From the NCBI GenBank assembly GCA_021613375.1, contig CM038727.1, positions 1 to 64,000 of the forward strand: DNA of 64,000 bases, written 5' to 3'. Origin of the DNA: Megaleporinus macrocephalus (taxonomy: Eukaryota; Chordata; Actinopteri; Characiformes; Anostomidae). Positions 49,801 through 62,600 of this stretch are shown here, in pieces. A model generated the notes under the pieces. It had not been told where the DNA came from. It worked only from the letters and a program-made list of their open reading frames with translations, and did no database searches. The position numbers and the translations under genes are program-made. Each line of letters begins with the position of its first letter. Position 1 is the first letter of the stretch.

Positions 49801-52800
49801 CACCAACACTGTTAACACCATCACCACCACTGTAAACATCACCACCACTGTAAAAATCATCATTACCATTGTAAACACCGTCGCCACCACTGTAAACATC
49901 ATCACCACCATTGTAAACACCATCACCACCACTGTAAACACAATCACCACCACTGTAAACATCACCACTACTGTAAACATCATCATCATCACCACTGTAA
50001 ACACCATCACCACCACTGTAAACACCATCACTACCACTGTAAACATCACCACCACTGTAAACATCATCATCACCATTGTAAACACCATCACCAACACTGT
50101 AAACACCATCACCACCACTGTAAACATCACCACCACTGTAAACATCATCATCACCATTGTGAACACCATCACCACCACTGTAAACATCGTCATCACCATT
50201 GTAAACACCATCACCAACACTGTTAACACCATCACCACCACCACTGTAAAAATCATCATCACCATTGTAAACACAGTCGCCACCACTGTAAACATCATCA
50301 CCACCATTGTAAACACCATCACCACCACTGTAAACACAATCACCACCACTGTAAACATCACCACTACTGTAAACATCATCATCATCACCACTGTAAACAC
50401 CATCATCACCACCACTCTAAACACCATCATCACCACTGCAAACACCATCACCATCACTGTAAACACCATCACCACCACTGTAAACACCATCACCACCACC
50501 ACTGTAAACACCATCATCACCACTGTAAACACCATCACCACCACCACTGTAAACACCATCATCACCACCACTGTAAACACCATCACCACCACTGCAAACA
50601 TCACCACCATTGTAAACACCATCACCACCACTGTAAACATCATCACCACCACTGTAAACACCATCACCACCACCACTGTAAAGACCATCATCACCACTGT
50701 AAACACCATCACCACCACTGTAAACATCACCATCATTGTAAACACCATCACCACCACTGTAAACACTATCACCACCACCACTGTAAACACCATCATCACC
50801 ACCACTGTAAACACCATCACCACCACTGTAAACATCACCACCATTGTAAACACCATCACCACCACTGTAAACATCATCACCACCACTGTAAACACCATCA
50901 CCACCACTGTAAACATCACCACCATTGTAAACACCATCACCACCACCACTGTAAACACTATCACCACCACCACTGTAAACACCATCATCACCACCACTGT
51001 AAACACCATCACCACCACTGTAAACATCACCACCATTGTAAACACCATCACCACCACTGTAAACATCATCACCACCACTGTAAACACCATCACCACCACA
51101 GTAAACATCACCACCACTGTAAACACCATCGCCAGCACTGTAAACACCATCACCACCACTGTAAACACCATCACCACCACTGTAAACATCACCACCACTG
51201 TAAACATCATCATCACCATTGTAAACACCATCACCACCACTGTAAACATCACCACCACTGTAAACATCGTCATCACCATTGTAAACACCATCACCAACAC
51301 TGTTAACACCATCACCACCACTGTAAACATCACCACCAATGTAAAAATCATAATTACCATTGTAAACACCGTTGCCACCACTGTAAACATCATCACCACC
51401 ATTGTAAACACCATCACCACCACTGTAAACACAATCACCACCACTGTAAACATCACCACTACTGTAAACATCATCATCATCACCACTGTAAACACCATCA
51501 CCACCACTGTAAACACCATCACTACCACTGTAAACATCACCACCACTGTAAACATCGTCATCACCATTGTAAACACCATCACCAACACTGTAAACACCAT
51601 CACCACCACTGTAAACATCACCACCACTGTAAACATCATCATCACCATTGTAAACACCATCACCACCACTGTAAACATCACCACCACTGTAAACATCGTC
51701 ATCACCATTGTAAACACCATCACCAACACAGTTAACACCATCACCACCACTGTAAACATCACCACCACTGTAAAAATCATCATCACCATTGTAAACACAG
51801 TCGCCACCACTGTAAACATCATCACCACCATTGTAAACACCATCACCACCACTGTAAACACAATCACCACCACTGTAAACATCACCACTACTGTAAACAT
51901 CATCATCATCACCACTGTAAACACCATCATCACCACCACTCTAAACACCATCATCACCACTGCAAACACCATCACCATCACTGTAAACACCATCACCACC
52001 ACTGTAAACACCATCACCACCACCACTGTAAACACCATCATCACCACTGTAAACACCATCACCACCACCACTGTAAACACCATCATCACCACCACTGTAA
52101 ACACCATCACCACCACTGCAAACATCACCACCATTGTAAACACCATCACCACCACTGTAAACATCATCACCACCACTGTAAACACCATCACCACCACCAC
52201 TGTAAAGACCATCATCACCACTGTAAACACCATCACCACCACTGTAAACATCACCACCATTGTAAACACCATCACCACCACTGTAAACACTATCACCACC
52301 ACCACTGTAAACACCATCATCACCACCACTGTAAACACCATCACCACCACTGTAAACATCACCACCATTGTAAACACCATCACCACCACTGTAAACATCA
52401 TCACCACCACTGTAAACACCATCACCACCACTGTAAACATCACCACCATTGTAAACACCATCACCACCACCACTGTAAACACTATCACCACCACCACTGT
52501 AAACACCATCATCACCACCACTGTAAACACCATCACCACCACTGTAAACATCACCACCATTGTAAACACCATCACCACCACTGTAAACATCATCACCACC
52601 ACTGTAAACACCATCACCACCACAGTAAACATCACCACCACTGTAAACACCATCGCCAGCACTGTAAACACCATCACCACCACTGTAAACACCATCACCA
52701 CCACTGTAAACATCATCACCACCACTGTAAACACCATCATCACCACCACTGTAAACACCATCACCACCGCTATAAACACCATCACCATCACTGTAAACAC

Positions 52801-52901
52801 CATCACCAGCACTGTAAACACCATCACCAGCACTGTAAACACCATCACCACCACTGTAAACACTATCAACACCACTGTAAACACCACCACCACCACTGTA
52901 A
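46838..52901. repeat. 21-bp minisatellite, 6.1 kb, unit lengths all multiples of three
   Basis: The unit is CACCATCACCACCACTGTAA plus A. Variants of 18, 24 and 27 bp gain or lose ATC or ACC triplets. Because indels are mostly triplets, frames stay open on both strands for about 1,600 codons: TITTTVN-like on +, VFTVVVMV-like on -. These are low-complexity artefacts with no promoter, splice or homology support. Rare markers (AAAAATCATCATTACC at 49851 and 51341, AAAGACCATCATCACC near 50685 and 52206, CATCGCCAGCACTG near 51128 and 52658) show a 1.49-1.53 kb higher-order duplication. Confidence 0.97.
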
Positions 52902-53688
52902 AATCTCCCACCGCTCCACCCTTATCTCCCCTGCCCACCCTTACCCTTAAGTTACCCGGACTGATAGCATAGCCGCTAACACATAGGCTAATAAATGTAG
53001 ATGCATGTTGTCAGTAAGGTAAGCCCACCTTCAGGATGCATCATCAGAAGGAGGGGTTTCTTGTTGTGTAAGCTGTGACATCACTGCCGGAGATGATTCA
53101 GCACATTTACAACAGATACAGTTCACGCTTTACTACGTCGCTCCTCTCCAAAGTCCAGTCTAAACTTTAGGCTGATCTAATAAACACTCGCTGTCTGTTA
53201 TCAGTGGGAGGTTCTAGATGTTTTTCTTTACGTAAGTGTTTTTTTGTTCACTTTAAAGACCCCGGAGGACTTGGAGAGTGCCACGGAGAGTGCCGCGCCC
53301 AGTGGAGTGAGTCATACCCTTCCTGCACCTCACGGATCAAAGTAGTGAAAAAAGCTCCTTATGTTAATTTCATTCCTCCCTCCGAGTCGAGTCGAGCTGA
53401 CACGCACGGAACTGGAGGCCCACGCTGGGCTCAGCCTGCCTCCGACACCTTCACAGGGCTAATGAGAGGGGCTGGAGGGGGTGTTCAGGTGCCCCATGCT
53501 GCTCCCCTGCTGGAGAGAAGACCAATACCGGCTTTTATTAAACCTGAAGTGCACCGCAGTCTCACAAAGCTAGAGGAGCTGTGATGTCAGAAATGATGAG
53601 CTGTGACATCAGCATCTAGAAACTGAGTGAAAAGAATAAAGAGTCCATTATTTTATAACTTCCTCTTATAATATTTGGGCAAAAACAA
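52902..53688. other. Single-copy island between two arrays
   Basis: About 0.8 kb of non-repetitive sequence. A 126-codon frame at 53204-53584 starts with GTG, has no supporting ATG until near its end, and resembles no family I know. Two GCTGTGACATCA motifs lie near 53070 and 53600. Confidence 0.5.
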
Positions 53689-56600
53689 AGTTGGTGATGA
53701 TAAAGAGATGAAGGGATGAAGGAACAGTGTTGGTGATGATAAAGGAATGAAGGGATGAAGGAACAGTGTTGGTGGTGATAAAGGAATGAAGGGATGAAGG
53801 AACAGTGTTGGTGATGATAAAGGAATGAAGGGATGAAGGAACAGTGTTGGTGATGATAAAGGAATGAAGGGATGAAGGAACACTGTTGGTGATGATAAAG
53901 AAATGAAGGGATGAAGGAACAGTTTTGGTGATGGTAAAGGAATGAAGGGATGAAGGAACAGTGTTGGTGGTGATAAAGGAATGAAGAGATGAAGGAACAG
54001 TGTTGGTGATGATAAAGGAATGAAGGGATGAAGGAACAGTGTTGGTGATGATAAAGGAATGAAGGGATGAAGGAACAGTATTGGTGATGATAAAGGAATG
54101 AAGGGATGAAGGAACAGTGTTGGTGATAATAAAGGAATGAAGGGATGAAGGAACAGTGTTGGTGATGATAAAGGAATGAAGGAATGAAGGAACAGTGTTC
54201 GTGATGATAAAGGAATGAAGGGATGAAGGAACAGTGTTGATGATAATAAAGGAATGAAGGGATGAAGGAACAGTGTTGGTGGTGATAAAGGAATGAAGGG
54301 ATGAAGGAACAGTGTTGGTGATAAAGGAATGAAGGGATGAAGGAACAGTGTTGGTGATGATAAAGGAATGAAGGGATGAAGGAACAGTGTTGGTGATAAA
54401 GGAATGAAGGGATGAAGGAACAGTGTTAGTGATGATAAAGGAATGAAGGGATGAAGGAACAGTGTTGGTGATAATAAAGGAATGAAGGGATGAAGGAACA
54501 GTGTTGGTGATGATAAAGGAATGAAGGGATGAAGGAACAGTGTTGGTGATGATAAAGGAATGAAGGGATGAAGGAACACTGTTGGTGATGATAAAGAAAT
54601 GAAGGGATGAAGGAACAGTTTTGGTGATGGTAAAGGAATGAAGGGATGAAGGAACAGTGTTGGTGGTGATAAAGGAATGAAGGGATGAAGGAACAGTGTT
54701 GGTGGTGATAAAGGAATGAAGGGATGAAGGAACAGTGTTGGTGATAAAGGAATGAAGGGATGAAGGAACAGTGTTGGTGATGATAAAGGAATGAAGGGAT
54801 GAAGGAACAGTGTTGGTGATAAAGGAATGAAGGGATGAAGGAACAGTGTTAGTGATGATAAAGGAATGAAGGGATGAAGGAACAGTGTTGGTGATAATAA
54901 AGGAATGAAGGGATGAAGGAACAGTGTTGGTGATGATAAAGGAATGAAGGGATGAAGGAACAGTGGAGGTGGTGATGAAGGGATGAGTGAACAGTGGAGG
55001 TGGTGATGATGAAGGGATGAGTGAACAGTGGAGGTGGTGATGATGAAAGGATGAGTGAACAGTGGAGGTGATGATGAAGGGATGAGTGAACAGTGGAGGT
55101 GGTGATGATGAAGGGATGAGTGAACAGTGGAGGTGGTGATGATGAAGGGATGAGTGAACAGTGGAGGTGGTGATGATGAAGGGATGAGTGAACAGTGTTG
55201 GTGGTGATGATGAAGGGATGAGTGAACAGTGGAGGTGGTGATGAAGGCATGAGTGAACAGTGTAGGTGGTGATGATGAAGGGATGAGTGAACAGTGTTGG
55301 TGGTGATGATGAAGGGATGTGTGAACAGTGGAGGTGATGATGATGAAGGGATGAGTGAACAGTGGAGGTGGTGATGAAGGGATGAGTGAACAGTGGAGGT
55401 GGTGATGAAGGCATGAGTGAACAGTGGAGGTGGTGATGATGAAGGGATGAGTGAACAGTGGAGGTGGTGATGATGAAGGGATGAGTGAACAGTGGAGGTG
55501 GTGATTAAGGGATGAAGGGATGAAGGAACAGTGTTGGTGGTGATGAAGGAATGAAGGGATGAAGGAACAGTGTTGGTGGTGATGAAGGAATGAAGGGATG
55601 AAGGAATAGTGTTGGTGGTGATAAAGGAATGAAGGGATGAAGGAACAGTGTTGGTGATGATAAAGGAATGAAGGGATGAAGGAACAGTGTTGGTGGTGAT
55701 AAAAGAATAAAGGGATGAAGGAACAGTGTTGTTAATGATAAAGGAATGAAGGGATGAAGGAACAGTGTTGGTGGTGATGATGAAGGGATGTGTGAACAGT
55801 GGAGGTGGTGATGAAGGCATGAGTGAACAGTGGAGGTGGTGATGATGAAGGGATGAGTGAACAGTGGAGGTGGTGATGATGAAGGGATGAGTGAACAGTG
55901 GAGGTGGTGATTAAGGGATGAAGGGATGAAGGAACAGTGTTGGTGATGATAAAGGAATGAAGATGTGAGGGAACAGTGTTGTTAATGATAAAGGAATGAA
56001 GGGATGAAGGAACAGTGTTGGTGGTGATAAAGGAATGAAGGGATGAAGGAACAGTGTCGGTGATAATAAAGGAATGAAGGAACAGTGTTGGTGGTAATAA
56101 TGGAATGAAGGGATGAAGGAACAGTGTTGGTGATGATGAAGAGATGAGGGAACAGTGTTGTTGATGATAAAGGAATGAAGGGATGAAGGAACAGTGTTGG
56201 TGATGATAAAGGAATGAAGGGATGAAGGAACAGTGTTGGTGGTAATAAAGGAATGAAGGGATGAAGGGAGAGTGTTGGTGATGATGAAGAGATAAGGGAA
56301 CAGTGTTGTTAATGATAAAGGAATGAAGGGATGAAGGAACAGTGTTGGTGATTATAAAGGAATGAAGGGATGAAGGAACAGTTTTGGTGATGATAAAGGA
56401 ATGAAGGGATGAAGGAATAGTGTTGGTGGTGATAAAGGAATGAAGGGATGAAGGAACAGTGTTGGTGATGATAAAGGAATGAAGGGATGAAGGAACAGTG
56501 TTGGTGATGATAAAGAAATGAAAGGATTGAGGGAACAGTGTTGGTGATAAAGGAATGAAGGGATGAAGGAACAGTGTTGGTGATGATAAAGGAATGAAGG

Positions 56601-59600
56601 GATGAAGGAACAGTGTTGGTGGTGATAAAGGAATGAAGGAATGAGGGAACAGTGTTGGTGGTGATAAAGGAATGAAGGGATGAAGGAACAGTGTTGGTGG
56701 TGATAAAGGAATGAAGGGATGAGTGAACAGTGTTGGTGGTGATAAAGGAATGAAGGGATGAGTGAACAGTGTTGGTGGTGATGATGAAGGAATGAAGGGA
56801 TGAGGGAACAGTGTTGGTGGTGATGATGAAGGGATGAGTGAACAGTGGAGGTGGTGATGAAGGGATGAGTGAACAGTGTAGGTGGTGATGATGAAGGGAT
56901 GAGTGAACAGTGTAGGTGGTGATGATGAAGGGATGAGTGAACAGTGTTGGTGGTGATGATGAAGGGATGAGTGAACAGTGGAGGTGGTGATGATGAAGGG
57001 ATGAGTGAACAGTGGAGGTGGTGATGATGAAGGGATGAGTGAACAGTGGAGGTGGTGATGAAGGCATGAGTGAACAGTGGAGGTGGTGATGATGAAGGGA
57101 TGAGTGAACAGTGGAGGTGGTGATGATGAAGGGATGAGTGAACAGTGGAGGTGGTGATGAAGGGATGAGTGAACAGTGGAGGTGGTGATGATGAAGGGAT
57201 GAGTGAACAGTGGAGGTGGTGATGATGAAGGGATGAGTGAACAGTGGAGGTGGTGATGATGAAGGGATGAGTGAACAGTGTTGGTGGTGATGATGAAGGG
57301 ATGAGTGAACAGTGGAGGTGGTGATGAAGGGATGAGTGAACAGTGGAGGTGGTGATGAAGGGATGAGTGAACAGTGGAGGTGGTGATGATGAAGGGATGA
57401 GTGAACAGTGGAGGTGGTGATGATGAAGGGATGAGTGAACAGTGTAGGTGGTGATGATGAAGGGATGAGTGAACATTGGACGTGGTGATGATGAAAGGAT
57501 GAGTGAACAGTGGAGGTGATGATGAAGGGATGAGTGAACAGTGGAGGTGGTGATGATGAAGGGATGAGTGAACAGTGGAGGTGGTGATGATGAAGGGATG
57601 AGTGAACAGTGTAGGTGGTGATGATGAAGGGATGAGTGAACAGTGTTGGTGGTGATGATGAAGGGATGAGTGAACAGTGGAGGTGGTGATGATGAAGGGA
57701 TGAGTGAACAGTGTTGGTGGTGATGATGAAGGGATGAGTGAACAGTGGAGGTGGTGATGATGAAGGGATGAGTGAACAGTGGAGGTGGTGATGATGAAGG
57801 GATGAGTGAACAGTGGAGGTGGTGATGAAGGCATGAGTGAACAGTGGAGGTGGTGATGATGAAGGGATGAGTGAACAGTGGAGGTGGTGATGATGAAGGG
57901 ATGAGTGAACAGTGGAGGTGGTGATGAAGGGATGAGTGAACAGTGGAGGTGGTGATGATGAAGGGATGAGTGAACAGTGGAGGTGGTGATGATGAAGGGA
58001 TGAGTGAACAATGTTGGTGGTGATGATCAAGGGATGAGTGAACAGTGTTGGTGGTGATGATGAAGGGATGAGTGAACAGTGGAGGTGGTGATGAAGGGAT
58101 GAGTGAACAGTGGAGGTGGTGATGAAGGGATGAGTGAACAGTGGAGATGGTGATGATGAAGGGATGAGTGAACAGTGGAGGTGGTGATGATGAAGGGATG
58201 AGTGAACAGTGTAGTTGGTGATGATGAAGGGATGAGTGAACAGTGGACGTGGTGATGATGAAAGGATGAGTGAACAGTGGAGGTGATGATGAAGGGATGA
58301 GTGAACAGTGGAGGTGGTGATGATGAAGGGATGAGTGAACAGTGGACGTGGTGATGATGAAGGGATGAGTGAACAGTGTAGGTGGTGATGATGAAGGGAT
58401 GAGTGAACAGTGTTGGTGGTGATGATGAAGGGATGAGTGAACAGTGGAGGTGGTGATGATGAAGGGATGAGTGAACAGTGGAGGTGGTGATGATGAAGGG
58501 ATGAGTGAACAGTGGAGGTGGTGATGAAGGGATGAGTGAACAATGTTGGTGGTGATGATGAAGGGATGTGTGAACAGTGGAGGTGGTGATGATGAAGGGA
58601 TGAGTGAACAGTGGAGGTGGTGATGATGAAGGGATGTGTGAACATTGGAGGTTGTGATGATGAAGGGATGAGTGAACAGTGGAGGTGGTGATGATGAAGG
58701 GATGAGTGAACAGTGTTGGTGGTGATGATGAAGGGATGAGTGAACAGTGGAGGTGGTGATGATGAAGGGATGAGTGAACAGTGGAGGTGGTGATGATGAA
58801 GGGATGTGTGAACAGTGTTGGTGGTGATGATGAAGGGATGTGTGAACAGTGGAGGTGGTGATGATGAAGGGATGAGTGAACAGTGGAGTTGGTGATGATG
58901 AAGGGATGTGTGAACAGTGGAGGTTGTGATGATGAAGGGATGAGTGAACAGTGGAGGTGGTGATGAAGGGATGAGTGAACAGTGGAGGTGGTGATGAAGG
59001 GATGAGTGAACAGTGGAGGTGGTGATGATGAAGGGATGAGTGAACAGTGGAGGTGGTGATGATGAAGGGATGAGTGAACAGTGTAGGTGGTGATGATGAA
59101 GGGATGAGTGAACAGTGGACGTGGTGATGATGAAAGGATGAGTGAACAGTGGAGGTGATGATGAAGGGATGAGTGAACAGTGGAGGTGGTGATGATGAAG
59201 GGATGAGTGAACAGTGGACGTGGTGATGATGAAGGGATGAGTGAACAGTGTAGGTGGTGATGATGAAGGGATGAGTGAACAGTGTTGGTGGTGATGATGA
59301 AGGGATGAGTGAACAGTGGAGGTGGTGATGATGAAGGGATGAGTGAACAGTGGAGGTGGTGATGATGAAGGGATGAGTGAACAGTGGAGGTGGTGATGAT
59401 GAAGGGATGAGTGAACAGTGTTGGTGGTGATGATGAAGGGATGTGTGAACAGTGGAGGTGGTGATGATGAAGGGATGAGTGAACAGTGGAGGTGGTGATG
59501 ATGAAGGGATGTGTGAACAGTGGAGGTTGTGATGATGAAGGGATGAGTGAACAGTGGAGGTGGTGATGAAGGGATGAGTGAACAGTGGAGGTGGTGATGA

Positions 59601-62600
59601 AGGGATGAGTGAACAGTGGAGGTGGTGATGAAGGGATGAGTGAACAGTGGAGGTGGTGATGATGAAGGGATGAGTGAACAGTGTAGGTGGTGATGATGAA
59701 GGGATGAGTGAACAGTGGACGTGGTGATGATGAAAGGATGAGTGAACAGTGGAGGTGATGATGAAGGGATGAGTGAACAGTGGAGGTGGTGATGATGAAG
59801 GGATGAGTGAACAGTGTAGGTGGTGATGATGAAGGGATGAGTGAACAGTGGAGGTGGTGATGATGAAAGGATGAGTGAACAGTGGAGGTGATGATGAAGG
59901 GATGAGTGAACAGTGGAGGTGGTGATGATGAAGGGATGAGTGAACAGTGGACGTGGTGATGATGAAGGGATGAGTGAACAGTGTAGGTGGTGATGATGAA
60001 GGGATGAGTGAACAGTGTTGGTGGTGATGATGAAGGGATGAGTGAACAGTGGAGGTGGTGATGATGAAGGGATGAGTGAACAGTGGAGGTGGTGATGATG
60101 AAGGGATGAGTGAACAGTGGAGGTGGAGATGATAAAGGGATGAGTGAACAGTGTTGGTGGTGATGATGAAGGGATGTGTGAACAGTGGAGGTGGTGATGA
60201 TGAAGGGATGAGTGAACAGTGGAGGTGGTGATGATGAAGGGATGTGTGAACAGTGGAGGTTGTGATGATGAAGGGATGAGTGAACAGTGGAGGTGGTGAT
60301 GAAGGGATGAGTGAACAGTGGAGGTGGTGATGATGAAGGGATGAGTGAACAGTGGAGGTGGTGATGATGAAGGGATGTGTGAACAGTGGAGGTTGTGATG
60401 ATGAAGGGATGAGTGAACAGTGGAGGTGGTGATGAAGGGATGAGTGAACAGTGGAGGTGGTGATGAAGGGATGAGTGAACAGTGGAGGTGGTGATGAAGG
60501 GATGAGTGAACAGTGGAGGTGGTGATGATGAAGGGATGAGTGAACAGTGTAGGTGGTGATGATGAAGGGATGAGTGAACAGTGGACGTGGTGATGATGAA
60601 AGGATGAGTGAACAGTGGAGGTGATGATGAAGGGATGAGTGAACAGTGGAGGTGGTGATGATGAAGGGATGAGTGAACAGTGTCGGTGATAATAAAGGAA
60701 TGAAGGAACAGTGTTGGTGGTAATAATGGAATGAAGGGATGAAGGAACAGTGTTGGTGATGACGAAGAGATGAGGGAACAGTGTTGTTGATGATAAAGGA
60801 ATGAAGGGATGAAGGAACAGTGTTGGTGATGATAAAGGAATGAAGGGATGAAGGAACAGTGTTGGTGGTAATAAAGGAATGAAGGGATGAAGGGAGAGTG
60901 TTGGTGATGATGAAGAGATAAGGGAACAGTGTTGTTAATGATAAAGGAATGAAGGGATGAAGGAACAGTGTTGGTGATTATAAAGGAATGAAGGGATGAA
61001 GGAACAGTTTTGGTGATGATAAAGGAATGAAGGGATGAAGGAATAGTGTTGGTGGTGATAAAGGAATGAAGGGATGAAGGAACAGTGTTGGTGATGATAA
61101 AGGAATGAAGGGATGAAGGAACAGTGTTGGTGATGATAAAGAAATGAAAGGATTGAGGGAACAGTGTTGGTGATAAAGGAATGAAGGGATGAAGGAACAG
61201 TGTTGGTGATGATAAAGGAATGAAGGGATGAAGGAACAGTGTTGGTGGTGATAAAGGAATGAAGGGATGAGGGAACAGTGTTGGTGGTGATAAAGGAATG
61301 AAGGGATGAAGGAACAGTGTTGGTGGTGATAAAGGAATGAAGGGATGAAGGAACAGTGTTGGTGGTGATGATAAAGGAATGAAGGGATGAGTGAACAGTG
61401 TTGGTGGTGATGATGAAGGAATGAAGGGATGAGGGAACAGTGTTGGTGGTGATGATGAAGGGATGAGTGAACAGTGGAGGTGGTGATGAAGGGATGAGTG
61501 AACAGTGTAGGTGGTGATGATGAAGGGATGAGTGAACAGTGTAGGTGGTGATGAAGAAGGGATGAGTGAACAGTGGACGTGGTGATGATGAAGGGATGAG
61601 TGAACAGTGGAGGTGGTGATGAAGGGATGAGTGAACAGTGGACGTGGTGATGATGAAAGGATGAGTGAACAGTGGAGGTGATGATGAAGGGATGAGTGAA
61701 CAGTGTAGGTGGTGATGATGAAGGGATGAGTGAACAGTGGACGTGGTGATGATGAAGGGATGAGTGAACAGTGGAGGTGGTGATGAAGGGATGAGTGAAC
61801 AGTGGAGGTGGTGATGATGAAGGGATGAGTGAACAGTGTTGGTGGTGATGATGAAGGGATGAGTGAACAGTGGAGGTGGTGATGATGAAGGGATGAGTGA
61901 ACAGTGGAGGTGGTGATGATGAAGGGATGAGTGAACAGTGTTGGTGGTGATGATGAAGGGATGTGTGAACAGTGGAGGTGGTGATGATGAAGGGATGAGT
62001 GAACAGTGGAGGTGGTGATGATGAAGGGATGAGTGAACAGTGGACGTGGTGATGATGAAGGGATGAGTGAACAGTGGAGGTGGTGATGAAGGGATGAGTG
62101 AACAGTGGAGGTGGTGATGATGAAGGGATGAGTGAACAGTGTTGGTGGTGATGATGAAGGGATGAGTGAACAGTGGAGGTGGTGATGATGAAGGGATGAG
62201 TGAACAGTGGAGGTGGTGATGATGAAGGGATGAGTGAACAGTGGAGGTGGTGATGATGAAGGGATGAGTGAACAGTGGAGGTGGTGATGAAGGGATGAGT
62301 GAACAGTGGAGGTGGTGATGATGAAGGGATGAGTGAACAGTGGAGGTGGTGATGATGAAGGGATGAGTGAACAATGTTGGTGGTGATGATGAAGGGATGA
62401 GTGAACAGTGTTGGTGGTGATGATGAAGGGATGAGTGAACAGTGGAGGTGGTGATGAAGGGATGAGTGAACAGTGGAGGTGGTGATGAAGGGATGAGTGA
62501 ACAGTGGAGGTGGTGATGATGAAGGGATGAGTGAACAGTGGAGGTGGTGATGATGAAGGGATGAGTGAACAGTGTAGGTGGTGATGATGAAGGGATGAGT

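Noticed and set aside
48097..52972. Open frames of about 1,600 codons on both strands
   Set aside because: They arise from a stop-free 21-bp repeat with triplet indels. Both strands are equally open, the composition is trivial, and there are no gene signals.
53204..53584. 126-codon frame in the island between arrays
   Set aside because: It begins with GTG rather than ATG and resembles no known family. It could only be revived by transcript evidence.
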